This document shows positions 25,302-34,187 of a stretch of DNA of 64,000 nt, piece after piece. The notes beneath the pieces were generated by a model, which made no database searches, was not told the DNA's origin, and saw only the letters and a program-made list of their open reading frames with translations. The stretch covers positions 124,001-188,000 of the forward strand of contig NZ_CAKZHQ010000004.1 in NCBI RefSeq assembly GCF_936925435.1, in the 5' to 3' direction. Every line of letters begins with the position of its first letter. Position 1 is the first letter of the stretch. The translations under genes and the position numbers were made by a program. This DNA comes from an uncultured Ramlibacter sp. (lineage in GTDB: Bacteria; Pseudomonadota; Gammaproteobacteria; Burkholderiales; Burkholderiaceae_C).

Positions 25302-26342
25302 TCACGTGCTCTCGCGTGCGACGATGGCAAAGCCGATGTCGCGCACCCGCGGCCCGGGATCGCGCCCCTCCACCCGGTCGAGGATGAAGCGCGCGGCCTG
25401 GGCGCCGATGGCTGCGCCATCGACCTGCGCCGTGCTCAGCGACGGATGGATGTGGGCCGAGAAGCCCAGGTCGCCGAAGCCCATCACGCCCAGTTCGCGC
25501 GGCACGGCCAGGCCCTGGGCCAGGGCCTCGGTGATGACGCCGTGGGCCAGCACGTCGGAACTGCAGAACACGGCGTCGACCTTGCCGCGGCCGGCCAGCA
25601 GCTGGCGCAGGCCGGCCCGGCCGTTGCCCAGGGTGCTGGGGGCAGCCACCACGCAGACCGGCACCTTCTTGACACCCAGTTCGCGCATGCGGGCCTCGAA
25701 GCCGGCGCGGCGCAGGCCGGCCCGGTGGTCGTCGGCAGTGACGATGGCCGGGCTGCGGTAGCCCTGGGCGTGCAGGTGCTCAGCCGCCCGCGCGCCGACC
25801 TTCTCGTGGGAAAAGCCCACCAGCATGTCGATGGGCGTGGGCGTCAGGTCCCAGGTCTCGACCACGGGGATGCGCGAGGCCAGCAGGCGCCGCCGCGCGG
25901 CCGCCGAGCGCAGCAGGCCGGTCAGCACGATGCCGTCGGGACGGCGGCCGATGATGGCGTCGACCAGCGCTTCTTCGCGCGCGCCGTCGTAACCGCTCTG
26001 GCCCAGCATCAGCTGGCAGCCAGCGGCGGCCAATGTGTCCGTGAGCGCCTGCACCGTCTCCAGGAAGACCGAGCCTGCGATGGTGGGGATCAGGGCCGCC
26101 ACCAGGCGGCTGCGGTTCGAGGCCAGGCCGCCGGCCAGCAGATTGGGCACGTAGCCGGTACGGGCCACGGCGTCGCGCACCTTGGCCAGGGTCTCGACCG
26201 AAACCAGATCAGGCGTATTGAGCGCGCGCGAGACGGTGATGGCCGAGACGCCGGCCAGGCGCGCCACGTCATTGAGGGTGATGCCGCCGGAGCCGCGGCG
26301 GGCGCTGCGGGGGGGGCGGGGAAGCGGCACGGCGGCAGGCAT
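25302..26342 (-). CDS. LacI-family transcriptional repressor
   Basis: 346 residues. The N-terminal helix-turn-helix (about residues 20-45, ITLNDVARLAGVSAITVSRA) is followed by the LacI hinge and a periplasmic-binding-like effector domain. It most resembles gluconate-type GntR repressors of the LacI family. The first 19 residues form a basic, proline-rich extension. The operators upstream of itself and of the dehydratase suggest autoregulation and control of the downstream unit, with a sugar acid as inducer. Confidence 0.9.
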   Translation of the reverse strand: MPAAVPLPRPPRSARRGSGGITLNDVARLAGVSAITVSRALNTPDLVSVETLAKVRDAVARTGYVPNLLAGGLASNRSRLVAALIPTIAGSVFLETVQALTDTLAAAGCQLMLGQSGYDGAREEALVDAIIGRRPDGIVLTGLLRSAAARRRLLASRIPVVETWDLTPTPIDMLVGFSHEKVGARAAEHLHAQGYRSPAIVTADDHRAGLRRAGFEARMRELGVKKVPVCVVAAPSTLGNGRAGLRQLLAGRGKVDAVFCSSDVLAHGVITEALAQGLAVPRELGVMGFGDLGFSAHIHPSLSTAQVDGAAIGAQAARFILDRVEGRDPGPRVRDIGFAIVAREST

Positions 26343-26349
26343 TGCCGCA

Positions 26350-26363
26350 TGTTACCGCTAACG
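26350..26363. promoter_or_regulatory. LacI-family operator 2 (TGTTACCGCTAACG)
   Basis: Twelve of 14 bases match the perfect palindrome at 25245-25258. It lies eight bases before the regulator start, where binding would repress the regulator's own gene. Confidence 0.65.
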
Positions 26364-26380
26364 TAGAAGCAGGCTTGAGC

Positions 26381-26460
26381 GCCGCTGGGCCGCCCCAAGG
26401 CGCGAAGGCCCCCTTGGGGGGCAGCGAGCTACACGCAGTGAGCGAGCGTGGGGGCCTTTT
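26381..26460. repeat. Burkholderiales-type intergenic repeat with terminator-like stem
   Basis: GGCCGCCCCAAGGCGCGAAG, then CCCCCTTGGGGGGCAGCGAG and a tail GAGCGTGGGGGCCTTTTT, form a known style of dispersed intergenic element. The GGCCCCC / GGGGGCC arms can pair and could end transcription of the SnoaL-like gene, whose stop is at its right edge. Confidence 0.7.
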
Positions 26461-26832
26461 TCACACTGGCGGACGAACCGCCTGGCGCGCCAGCAGCCGC
26501 CACTGGCCGCCCTGGCGCTGCCAGACCTGCAGGATGTGCAGCACCACGTGGCCGGGCTTGCCGCCGTCGTTGGTGTCTGCCGTGAGCAGGTGCCGCAGCA
26601 AGGCAGTGTCCTGCGTCACGCGAATGGTCTGGGCGTCGATGTCGATGCTCAGCCAGGCCGAGGCGCCGCTGAGCAGGTCGCCGATGAAGTCGGCCTTGGT
26701 CTCGACGCGGGCGTTCGAATGGCCGTAGCTCAGGTCGTCGGCAAACAGGGCGTCCAGCGTCGCCGCATCGGGCTTGAGCATGGTCCGGCGCAGATGCTCG
26801 GCCGCGGCTGCGACCTCGTCGGCGGCGCTCAT
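26461..26832 (-). CDS. SnoaL-like/NTF2-fold protein
   Basis: 123 residues of the NTF2-like superfamily (DUF4440/SnoaL type): an N-terminal helical part with [16 protein letters not shown], then strands ending in [17 protein letters not shown]. The start overlaps the kdgD stop as ATGA. Such proteins range from isomerases to non-enzymatic ligand binders. The coupling suggests a role in aldarate or uronate breakdown, perhaps on a lactone or enol intermediate. Confidence 0.75.
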   Translation of the reverse strand: MSAADEVAAAAEHLRRTMLKPDAATLDALFADDLSYGHSNARVETKADFIGDLLSGASAWLSIDIDAQTIRVTQDTALLRHLLTADTNDGGKPGHVVLHILQVWQRQGGQWRLLARQAVRPPV

Positions 26833-27740
26833 TGCGGGCCCAGCTTGCGGATCAGCGCGTCGAGCTCCTCCATCTCTTGCGGCTTGAGGTCGGTCAGCGG
26901 CGCGCGCACCGGGCCCGCATCGTGGCCGACCAGCTTGGCGCCGGCCTTGACGATGCTGACCGCATAGCCCTGGCCCTTGTTGCGGATCTCCAGGTAAGGC
27001 ATGAAGAAGTCGTGCAGCAGGCGGTGCTGGGTGGCCATGTCGTCGGTGCGCACGGCCTCGTAGAATTGCACCGCCGTCTTGGGAATGAAGTTGAACACCG
27101 CCGAGGAATACACCGGCGTGCCCAGCGCCTTGTAGGCCGCGGCATACACCTCGGCCGTGGGCAGGCCGCCCAGGTAGGCGAAGCGGTCGCCCATCTTCTG
27201 GTAGATCGAGACCATCAGCTCGATGTCGCCGATGCCGTCCTTGAAGCCGACCAGGTTCGGGCAGCGCTCGGCCAGCCTGGCCAGCGTGTCCGGCTGCAGG
27301 CGGCTGACGCCACGGTTGTAGACGATGACGCCGAATTTGACGCTCTTGCAGATCGCCTCGACGTGCGCCGCCAGGCCTTCCTGGCCGGCCTCGGTCAGGT
27401 AGTGCGGCAGCAGCAGCACGCCGTGGGCGCCGGCCTTCTCGGCCGCCTGCGCGCACTGGATGGCAAAGCGCGTCGGTCCGCCCGCGCCGGCAATGATGGG
27501 CACCTTGCCGCGGCAGGTGTCCACCGCGGTCTTGATGATGGCCGGGTACTCGTCGGCCGTCAGCGAGAAGAACTCGCCCGTGCCGCCGGCGGCGAACAGG
27601 GCCGTTGCGCCATAGGGCGCCAGCCATTCCAGCCGCTTGGCATAGCCGCGCGGATCGAAGTCGCCCTGGGCGTCGAAGTCGGTCAGGGGAAAGGACAACA
27701 GGCCGGAGCCGATGATGGTCTTGAGATCTTGGGGTGTCAT
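26829..27740 (-). CDS. kdgD: 5-dehydro-4-deoxyglucarate dehydratase
   Basis: 303 residues of the DHDPS/NAL barrel family. It converts 5-keto-4-deoxyglucarate to 2-oxoglutarate semialdehyde with loss of water and CO2. The Schiff-base lysine K167 lies in VGFKDGIG, the catalytic tyrosine Y141 in VIVYNRG, and GGTGE is at 52-56. The opening [15 protein letters not shown] is typical of KdgD. The gene lies three bases after a Bug receptor gene in the minus-strand unit. Confidence 0.93.
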   Translation of the reverse strand: MTPQDLKTIIGSGLLSFPLTDFDAQGDFDPRGYAKRLEWLAPYGATALFAAGGTGEFFSLTADEYPAIIKTAVDTCRGKVPIIAGAGGPTRFAIQCAQAAEKAGAHGVLLLPHYLTEAGQEGLAAHVEAICKSVKFGVIVYNRGVSRLQPDTLARLAERCPNLVGFKDGIGDIELMVSIYQKMGDRFAYLGGLPTAEVYAAAYKALGTPVYSSAVFNFIPKTAVQFYEAVRTDDMATQHRLLHDFFMPYLEIRNKGQGYAVSIVKAGAKLVGHDAGPVRAPLTDLKPQEMEELDALIRKLGPQ

Positions 27741-27743
27741 GGG

Positions 27744-28718
27744 TTAGTCGAGTTTGATCTGGGCTTGCTGGACCACCTTGGCCCAGCGCTCGCGTTCGGT
27801 ACGGAAGAACTTGTCCTGTTCGGCGGGCGCCATGGTCACCACTTCGGCGCCCTGCCCGGCCAGGCGCGCCCGCACGTCGGGCGTGCGGATGGCGCGGATC
27901 AGTTCGGCGTTCAGGCGTTGCACGATGGCCTCGGGTGTGCCCTTGGTCACCAGCACGCCCTGCCAGGTGCCGGACTCGAAGCCCGGCACGCCCTGCTCGG
28001 CGATGGTCGGCGTCTCGCCGATCAGCGGCATGCGCGTGCCCTTGGACACGCCCAGCAGCTTGAGCTTGCCGCCCTGCACCTGGGGCAGCGTGGCCAGCAT
28101 GCCATTCATCAGCACCTGGGTCTGGCCGGCCACCGTGTCCTGAATCGCCTGCACGCCACCCTTGTAAGGAACGTAGACCCAGCGCGCGCCACTGGCGCGC
28201 TCCAGCGCCACGCCGGCCAGGTGGGGCGCGCTGCCGGTGGCGGTGACGGCGAAGTTCAGGTCACGCGTCTTGGACAGCGCAATCAGTTCCTTGAGGTTGT
28301 TGGCGGGCACCGAGGGATGGACCACCAGCAGGTGCGGCGAATAGGCCAGCATGGTCGCGCCGCGCAGGTCGGTCGACGGATCGAAGGACAGCTTGGTGTA
28401 GACCGAGGGGCTGATGGCCAGGGCGCCGGTGTCGCACAGCAGCAGGGTGTAGCCGTCCGGCGCCGAGCGGGCGACGAATTCCGCGCCCAGGTTGCCGTTG
28501 GCGCCGGGCTTGTTCTCGACGATGACCGACTGCTTGAGCGCGTCCGACAGCGGCTGGCTGATGGCACGCGCAATGATGTCGGACGACCCGCCCGGCGGAT
28601 AGGGCACGACGATGCGGATGGTCTTGGACGGCCAGCCGGCGCTCTGCGCCTGGACTGCGGGCGCTGCGACCACGGCAGCCAGTGGAAGTGACAGCAATTT
28701 ACGGCGGTTAAAAGCCAT
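27744..28718 (-). CDS. Bug-family tripartite tricarboxylate receptor
   Basis: 324 residues with a signal peptide (cleavage near AAPAVQAQS) and the Bug motifs VVPYPPGGSSDIIARAIS and ENKPGANGNLGAEFVA. It leads the unit Bug-kdgD-SnoaL and has an inverted repeat GTTGTA-N8-TACAAC 20 bases before its start. The ligand is probably an aldarate or uronate. Confidence 0.93.
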   Translation of the reverse strand: MAFNRRKLLSLPLAAVVAAPAVQAQSAGWPSKTIRIVVPYPPGGSSDIIARAISQPLSDALKQSVIVENKPGANGNLGAEFVARSAPDGYTLLLCDTGALAISPSVYTKLSFDPSTDLRGATMLAYSPHLLVVHPSVPANNLKELIALSKTRDLNFAVTATGSAPHLAGVALERASGARWVYVPYKGGVQAIQDTVAGQTQVLMNGMLATLPQVQGGKLKLLGVSKGTRMPLIGETPTIAEQGVPGFESGTWQGVLVTKGTPEAIVQRLNAELIRAIRTPDVRARLAGQGAEVVTMAPAEQDKFFRTERERWAKVVQQAQIKLD

Positions 28719-28737
28719 GGATGTCTCCTGCGTTGTT

Positions 28738-28757
28738 GTTGTATGTCATCGTACAAC
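28738..28757. promoter_or_regulatory. Putative GntR operator (GTTGTA-N8-TACAAC)
   Basis: A six-base inverted repeat with an eight-base spacer, just upstream of the Bug-kdgD unit. The half-site TTGTA/TACAA is shared with the site in the gntR-udh promoter at 29628-29640. The two sites differ in spacing. Confidence 0.5.
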
Positions 28758-28794
28758 TACTCCGACAGGCCTGCAAGCCTTTCCAGACTGCCGC

Positions 28795-29604
28795 TCAGGG
28801 GTTTGGCGCCAACGCTTCCTGTGCCCGGCGCAGGCGCTCGCGGCTGTTGGTCAGGTGGATGCGCATGGCGGCGCGGGCCGACTCCGGGTCGCGCCGGGCG
28901 ATCGCCTCGTAAATCTCCTCATGCTCACGGTTGACCCGCCGCATGTAGGCCGGCAGATCCTCCTGCGCCACCCGGGATGAGTTGATACGGGCGCGCGGAA
29001 TCAGGGTGGCGCCCAGGTGGCTCATGATGTCGGCGAAGTAGCGGTTGCCGGTGGCGTTGGCGATCACCAGGTGGAAGCGGAAGTCGGGCGAGACCGTGTC
29101 CCCCACCCCGGCGCTGTTGGCCTCCAGCGCGTCGAGCGCGGAGCGCAATTCGCCCAGCTGCGCCTCGGTGCGGCGCTGGGCCGCCAGGCCGGCAGACTCG
29201 GTTTCCAGGCTGATGCGCAACTCCAGCACGGCCATCACGTCGACCGCGGTGGCAATGTCGGCCGGGTCGATGCGAAAGCCCATGCCGGCCTGCGGCTGCA
29301 GCACGAAGGTGCCGATGCCGTGGCGCGTCTCGACCAGGGCGCCGGCCTGCAGGCGCGACAGCGCCTCGCGCACCACGGTACGGCTGACGCCGTAGTTGCG
29401 CATGATCTCCGACTCGGTGGGCAGCTTGTCGCCCGGGCGCAGCGCCTGCGACTGGATCTGGGCGCTGATGCCCTCCACCAGGTCGTGCGTCAGGCTGCGC
29501 GAACGGCGCGGCACGGCGGGGTCGGGCCCGCCGGCGGCAAGCCTCGCGGTGGACCGCAGGACCTCGGGATTGCCCAGGGGTTTCGCCGTTGACAGGTTCG
29601 CCAT
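28795..29604 (-). CDS. GntR-family regulator (FadR/FCD type) of uronate/aldarate genes
   Basis: 269 residues. The winged helix-turn-helix (about residues 35-105, LRPGDKLPTESEIMRNYGVS) is followed by an FCD domain. The start at 29604 is used because it stays clear of the operator and udh promoter; no strong ribosome binding site is seen. It lies between two target units and may be an orthologue of GguR-type hexuronate/aldarate regulators, which I cannot verify here. Confidence 0.87.
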   Translation of the reverse strand: MANLSTAKPLGNPEVLRSTARLAAGGPDPAVPRRSRSLTHDLVEGISAQIQSQALRPGDKLPTESEIMRNYGVSRTVVREALSRLQAGALVETRHGIGTFVLQPQAGMGFRIDPADIATAVDVMAVLELRISLETESAGLAAQRRTEAQLGELRSALDALEANSAGVGDTVSPDFRFHLVIANATGNRYFADIMSHLGATLIPRARINSSRVAQEDLPAYMRRVNREHEEIYEAIARRDPESARAAMRIHLTNSRERLRRAQEALAPNP

Positions 29605-29627
29605 GGGCTGATGATAATGGCTTAGAT

Positions 29628-29640
29628 GTTGTACGACAAC
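29628..29640. promoter_or_regulatory. GntR operator in the gntR-udh promoter (GTTGTACGACAAC)
   Basis: The sequence is GTTGT-ACG-ACAAC, matching the FadR-subfamily pattern TNGT-N3-ACNA. It lies 15 bases before the udh start and 24 bases before the regulator start, so one bound dimer could control both. Confidence 0.65.
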
Positions 29641-29654
29641 TGATAACGGAAGAC

Positions 29655-30473
29655 ATGACACAGAACCGAGTGAATCGATTGCTGCTGACGGGCGCTGCCG
29701 GTGGCCTGGGCAAGGTGCTGCGCGACAGCCTCAAGCCCTTTGCCCACCAGCTGCGGCTGTCGGACGTGGCGCCCATGGCGAGCGCCGGCGAAAACGAAGA
29801 AGTCCTGCCCTGCGACCTGGCCGACAAGGCCGCCGTGGATGCGCTGGTGCGCGGCTGCGATGCCATTGTCCACCTGGGGGGGATCTCGGTCGAGCGGCCC
29901 TTCGAGGAAATCCTGGAAGCCAATATCAAGGGCGTCTTCCATCTCTATGAAGCGGCGCGCCGCCACGGCGTTCAGCGCGTGGTCTTCGCCAGCTCCAACC
30001 ACGTGGTGGGCTTCCACAAGCAGGGCGAGCTGCTGGACACGGATTGCCCGCGCCGGCCCGACGGCTATTACGGCCTGTCCAAGTCCTACGGCGAGGATCT
30101 GTCGCGCTTTTACTTCGACCGCTACGGCATCCAGACCGCCTGCCTGCGCATCGGCTCGTCTTTCCCCGAGCCGAAAGACCGCCGCATGATGGTCACCTGG
30201 CTGAGCTTCCGCGACCTGACCGAGCTGGTGCGCTGCTGCCTGTTCGCGCCCACGCTGGGCCACACCATCGTCTACGGCGCCTCGGCCAATCGCGACAAGT
30301 GGTGGGACAACGCCGGCGCGGCCCACCTGGGCTTCCAGCCGCAAGACACGTCGGAAGTCTTTCGCGCCAAGGTCGAGGCCCAACCCCTGCCGGACCCGGC
30401 CGACCTGGCCACCCAGTACCAGGGCGGCGGCTTCGTCAAGGCCGGTCCTTTCGAGACCCTGCCCCAGCCATGA
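29655..30473 (+). CDS. udh: Uronate dehydrogenase (NAD-dependent)
   Basis: 272 residues. It oxidises galacturonate or glucuronate to the aldaro-lactone. The NAD fold TGAAGGLG is at 12-19 and the catalytic pair is Y139-x3-K143 (YYGLSKSYGED). The segments GRxGxS-like SSNHVVGF, RIGSSFPEP and VYGASANRDKWWDN correspond closely to known Udh proteins. The ATG at 29655 follows GGAAG; an in-frame upstream opening is shared with the promoter and is not used. Confidence 0.93.
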   Translation: MTQNRVNRLLLTGAAGGLGKVLRDSLKPFAHQLRLSDVAPMASAGENEEVLPCDLADKAAVDALVRGCDAIVHLGGISVERPFEEILEANIKGVFHLYEAARRHGVQRVVFASSNHVVGFHKQGELLDTDCPRRPDGYYGLSKSYGEDLSRFYFDRYGIQTACLRIGSSFPEPKDRRMMVTWLSFRDLTELVRCCLFAPTLGHTIVYGASANRDKWWDNAGAAHLGFQPQDTSEVFRAKVEAQPLPDPADLATQYQGGGFVKAGPFETLPQP

Positions 30474-31348
30474 GCGCAGAACTGGTCCTCGACGCGCGCG
30501 ATGGCGTGGGCGAAAGCCCCGTCTGGAGCGTGGCCGAACAGGCTCTGTACTGGGTCGACATCCCGGGGCGCAAGCTGCAGCGCTGGAGCGCCGCCAGCGG
30601 CCAGGTCGATGCATGGGCCACGCAGGAGATGCCCGCCTGCATCGCGCCGCGCCGCCAGGGCGGCTGGCTGTGCGCGATGGAAAGCGGCGTCTTCGTGCTG
30701 GAGCCAGGCGCTGCGGGTGCATTGCAGGCCAGCCGCGTCGCCAGCGTGGCGCATGCGCGCGATGGCATGCGCTTCAACGATGGCCGCTGCGACCGCCAGG
30801 GCCGCCTGCGCGCCGGCACCATGCTGATGGACATGGCCCAGGGCCAGGCCGTGGGCGCGCTCTACGGCCTGCAGCCCAACGGCGAACTGCAAACCCTGGT
30901 CGCCGATCTGATCGTGCCCAACGGCCTGGCCTTCAGCCCGGACGGCCGCACCATGTATTTGAGTGATTCCCACCCCAGCGTGCAGGCCATCTGGGCCTTC
31001 GACTACGACACGGAAACGGGCACGCCCTCGAACCGGCGCCTGTTCGTCGACATGCATCCCCTGCCCGGCCGGCCCGATGGCGCCGCCATCGACGCTGACG
31101 GCTGCTACTGGATCTGCGGCAACGACGCCGGTCAGGTGCACCGCTTCACGCCGCAGGGCAAGCTGGACCGCTCCCTGAGCGTGCCGGTGAAAAAGCCCGC
31201 CATGTGCGCCTTCGGCGGCGCTCAACTCGACACGCTGTACGTCACATCGATCCGCCCCGGCGGCGACCTGTCCGACCAGCCCCTGGCCGGCGGCGTGTTC
31301 GCGCTGCGGCCGGGCGTACGCGGCATCGCCGAACCTTTTGCAAGCTGA
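30470..31348 (+). CDS. SMP-30/gluconolactonase family lactonase
   Basis: 292 residues, a cytoplasmic six-bladed propeller. The metal-binding residues sit in DGVGESPVW (Glu), [11 protein letters not shown] (Asn) and [14 protein letters not shown] (Asp). It overlaps the udh stop as ATGA and would open the aldaro-lactone made by Udh to the aldarate. SMP-30 relatives with this role have been described in hexuronate pathways. Confidence 0.9.
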   Translation: MSAELVLDARDGVGESPVWSVAEQALYWVDIPGRKLQRWSAASGQVDAWATQEMPACIAPRRQGGWLCAMESGVFVLEPGAAGALQASRVASVAHARDGMRFNDGRCDRQGRLRAGTMLMDMAQGQAVGALYGLQPNGELQTLVADLIVPNGLAFSPDGRTMYLSDSHPSVQAIWAFDYDTETGTPSNRRLFVDMHPLPGRPDGAAIDADGCYWICGNDAGQVHRFTPQGKLDRSLSVPVKKPAMCAFGGAQLDTLYVTSIRPGGDLSDQPLAGGVFALRPGVRGIAEPFAS

Positions 31349-31380
31349 AACCGAAACCACCACCAACGAGAGGAAGACAA

Positions 31381-32352
31381 ATGCAACGCCAATTGACAAA
31401 GATCGCCGCAGTGGCCGCCCTGGCCGCCTTCGCCTGCGCGGCCCAGGCCACGGAGTTCCGATCCTCCGACGTCCATAACAGCGACGAGTACCCGACGGTC
31501 GCCGCCGTCAAGTTCATGAGCGAGCAGATCAAGAAGGAAAGCGGCGGCAAGCATTCCATCAAGGTCTTCAACAAGGGAGCCCTGGGCACCGAGAAAGAGA
31601 CCATCGACCAGGCCAAGATCGGCGCGCTGGACTTCACCCGCGTCAACATCAGCCCGATGAACGCCATCTGCGTCAAGACCCAGGTGCCGACCATGCCCTT
31701 CCTGTTCCGCTCGGTCGAGCACATGCGCAAGGTGCTGGACGGCCCGGTGGGCGAAGAGATCCTCAAGGACTGCGAATCGCACGGCTTCGTCGGCCTGGCT
31801 TTCTATGACTCGGGCGCGCGTTCGATCTACGGCAAGAAGGCCGTGAAGAACCTGGCCGATGCCAAGGGCATGAAGATCCGCGTGCAGCAATCCGACCTGT
31901 GGGTTGCTCTGGTCGGCGCGATGGGTGCCAACCCCACGCCCATGCCCATCGGCGAGGTCTACACGGGCCTCAAGACCGGCCTGATCGACGCCGCCGAGAA
32001 CAACATCCCCTCCTACGATGGCTTCAAGCACTATGAGGCGGTGAAGTTCTACAGCAAGACCGAGCACTCGATGGCGCCGGAAATGCTGCTCATGAGCAAG
32101 GTGGTCTACGACAAGCTCAGCCCCGCCGAGCAGCAGATGATCCGCAAGGCCGCCAAGGACTCGGTGGCCTTCCAGCGCAAGAAGTGGGACGAGGAAGAGA
32201 TCAAGTCGCTGGAGGTGGTCAAGAAGGGCGGCGCCCAGATCGTCGACGTCGACAAGGCTTCGTTCCAGGCGGCGATGGGCCCGGTCTACGACAAGTTCAT
32301 GAACACGCCTGACCTCAAGCGCATGGTCAAGGCAGTGCAGGACACCAAGTAA
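31381..32352 (+). CDS. dctP: TRAP transporter substrate-binding protein (DctP family), first copy
   Basis: 323 residues with a signal peptide cut near ACAAQA. DctP hallmarks include [20 protein letters not shown] and [20 protein letters not shown], with the ligand-binding arginine in MKIRVQQSD. It comes directly before dctQ with only the stop codon between. A uronate or aldarate is the likely cargo from context. Confidence 0.93.
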   Translation: MQRQLTKIAAVAALAAFACAAQATEFRSSDVHNSDEYPTVAAVKFMSEQIKKESGGKHSIKVFNKGALGTEKETIDQAKIGALDFTRVNISPMNAICVKTQVPTMPFLFRSVEHMRKVLDGPVGEEILKDCESHGFVGLAFYDSGARSIYGKKAVKNLADAKGMKIRVQQSDLWVALVGAMGANPTPMPIGEVYTGLKTGLIDAAENNIPSYDGFKHYEAVKFYSKTEHSMAPEMLLMSKVVYDKLSPAEQQMIRKAAKDSVAFQRKKWDEEEIKSLEVVKKGGAQIVDVDKASFQAAMGPVYDKFMNTPDLKRMVKAVQDTK

Positions 32353-32880
32353 ATGGTGCTTGTCGCCCGTGCGCCCGGCCCCGCGGGGCGCGCTTACACA
32401 CGTTTGTGCGCGGGCCTGTCCCGCGCCAGCCTGATGCTGGCCGTCGTCCTGCTGCTGGTCATCGTCGCCTGCGTGCAGTGGCAGGTGATTGGCCGCTACA
32501 TCTTCAACGACACGCCCACCTGGGCCGAGGCCCTGGCCCTGCTGCTGGTGCTCTACCTCACGTCACTGGCCGTGGCCGTGGGCGTGCGCGACGCCGGCCA
32601 CATCGGCCTGGAATCGCTGATCTTCCTGCTGCCCGAGCGCATGCGCCTGAAGCTGGAGATCGTCATCCACATGCTGGTGGCGTTCTTCGGCGTCCTGATG
32701 GCCAAGGCCGGATGGATGTGGGCGGTCGGCAAGTGGAGCGAAAAAAAGCCCATGCTGGGCGTGCCTGAAGGCGCCGACTACGTGCCCCTGGTGGTGGCCG
32801 GCTTGCTCATCGCACTGTTTTCCATTGAACACATCATCGCCCTGATCCAGGGACAAGAAGTAGAACCCGCATGGAATTGA
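32353..32880 (+). CDS. dctQ: TRAP transporter small permease (DctQ)
   Basis: 175 residues with four predicted membrane helices. The family motif NDTPTWAEALALLLVLYLT is clear. Its ATG follows the dctP stop without a gap, and its 3' end overlaps dctM by ten bases, so it is translationally coupled to both. Confidence 0.93.
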   Translation: MVLVARAPGPAGRAYTRLCAGLSRASLMLAVVLLLVIVACVQWQVIGRYIFNDTPTWAEALALLLVLYLTSLAVAVGVRDAGHIGLESLIFLLPERMRLKLEIVIHMLVAFFGVLMAKAGWMWAVGKWSEKKPMLGVPEGADYVPLVVAGLLIALFSIEHIIALIQGQEVEPAWN

Positions 32881-34166
32881 CTGTCCTGGCGCTGAGTTTC
32901 ATCGCCCTGCTGGTGCTGGGCGTGCCCGTCGCCTTCTCGATCGGCCTGGCCTCGGTGGCCACCATCATGGCCGCCGGCCTGCCCACCGCCGTGGTCTTCC
33001 AGAAGATGGTCGGCGGCATGCAGGTCTTCTCTTTCCTGGCCATCCCCTTCTTCGTTTTCGCCGGCGAGCTGATGCTGTACGGCGGCATCGCCGACCGCAT
33101 CGTGCGCTTCGCCAACAGCCTGGTCGGCCACGTGCGCGGCGGCCTGGGCATGAGCAACGTGATCGGCTGCACCCTGTTCGGCGGCGTCGCAGGCTCGCCC
33201 CTGGCCGACGTCTCGGCCATGGGCAGCGTGATGATCCCGCTGATGAAGAAGGAGGGGTATCACGCCGACTACGCGGTGAACGTGACCACCCACGCGGCCC
33301 TGGTCGGCGCCCTGATGCCCACCAGCCACAACATCATCATCTTCACCCTGGCCACCACGGGCATCGCCTCGGTCAGTGTGCTGGGCCTGATCGTGGCCTG
33401 CCTGGTGCCGGCGCTGATCCTGACGCTGTGCAATCTGTCGGCGGCCTATTACGTGGCTGTCAAGCGCGGCTACCCGACGCGTGGCGCCTTCGTCGGCTGG
33501 TACCAGGTAGCGGTGGCCTTCGCCGCCGCCCTGCCCGGCCTGCTGATCATCGCCATCATCCTGGGCGGCATCCTGTCGGGCGTGTTCACCGCCACCGAAT
33601 CGGCGGCCACCGCCGTGCTGTGGGCGCTGCTGGTCACCGGCCTGGTCTACCGCTCGCTGTCCTGGAAGAACTTCCTCAAGGCCTGCGCCAAGGCCTGCAA
33701 GACCACCGGCGTGGTCCTGCTGCTGATCGGCATCTCCTCGGCCTTCGGCTACTTCATGGCGCTGTACGAGGTGCCGCAAAAGACCGGCGAGCTGATGAGC
33801 ACGGTGACGCAGACGCCCTGGATGATCTTCCTGATGGTCAACGTGCTGCTGTTCCTGTTGGGCACCTTCCTGGACATGGCGGCCACCATCCTGATCTGCA
33901 CGCCCATCTTCCTGCCGATCTGCGCCCACTACGGCATGGACCCGATGCAGTTCGGCGTGATGATGCTGATCAACTGCGCCCTGGGCCTGAACACGCCGCC
34001 GGTGGGAACGACACAGTTCGTCGGTTGTGCGATCGGAGGCATCTCGGTGGGCGAGGTGATGCGCTCGATCTGGCCGTTCTACGGCGCACTGCTGATCGCC
34101 CTGATGCTGGTGACCTACGTTCCCGCCTTTTCCCTCTGGCTTCCCGGTCTCGTCCTGAGCAAATAA
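32871..34166 (+). CDS. dctM: TRAP transporter large permease (DctM)
   Basis: 431 residues with about 12 predicted membrane helices. Typical DctM segments include FLAIPFFVFAGELM, GGVAGSPLADVSAMGSVMIP and GVFTATESAAT. With DctQ it forms a sodium-coupled importer. It lies between two dctP genes, so two receptors may feed one channel. Confidence 0.95.
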   Translation: MELTVLALSFIALLVLGVPVAFSIGLASVATIMAAGLPTAVVFQKMVGGMQVFSFLAIPFFVFAGELMLYGGIADRIVRFANSLVGHVRGGLGMSNVIGCTLFGGVAGSPLADVSAMGSVMIPLMKKEGYHADYAVNVTTHAALVGALMPTSHNIIIFTLATTGIASVSVLGLIVACLVPALILTLCNLSAAYYVAVKRGYPTRGAFVGWYQVAVAFAAALPGLLIIAIILGGILSGVFTATESAATAVLWALLVTGLVYRSLSWKNFLKACAKACKTTGVVLLLIGISSAFGYFMALYEVPQKTGELMSTVTQTPWMIFLMVNVLLFLLGTFLDMAATILICTPIFLPICAHYGMDPMQFGVMMLINCALGLNTPPVGTTQFVGCAIGGISVGEVMRSIWPFYGALLIALMLVTYVPAFSLWLPGLVLSK

Positions 34167-34187
34167 AAACCTTCTAGGAGACATCTC

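Noticed and set aside
26829..27740. Dihydrodipicolinate synthase (dapA)
   Set aside because: The opening and active-site surroundings fit KdgD, and the gene lies in a uronate/aldarate cluster.
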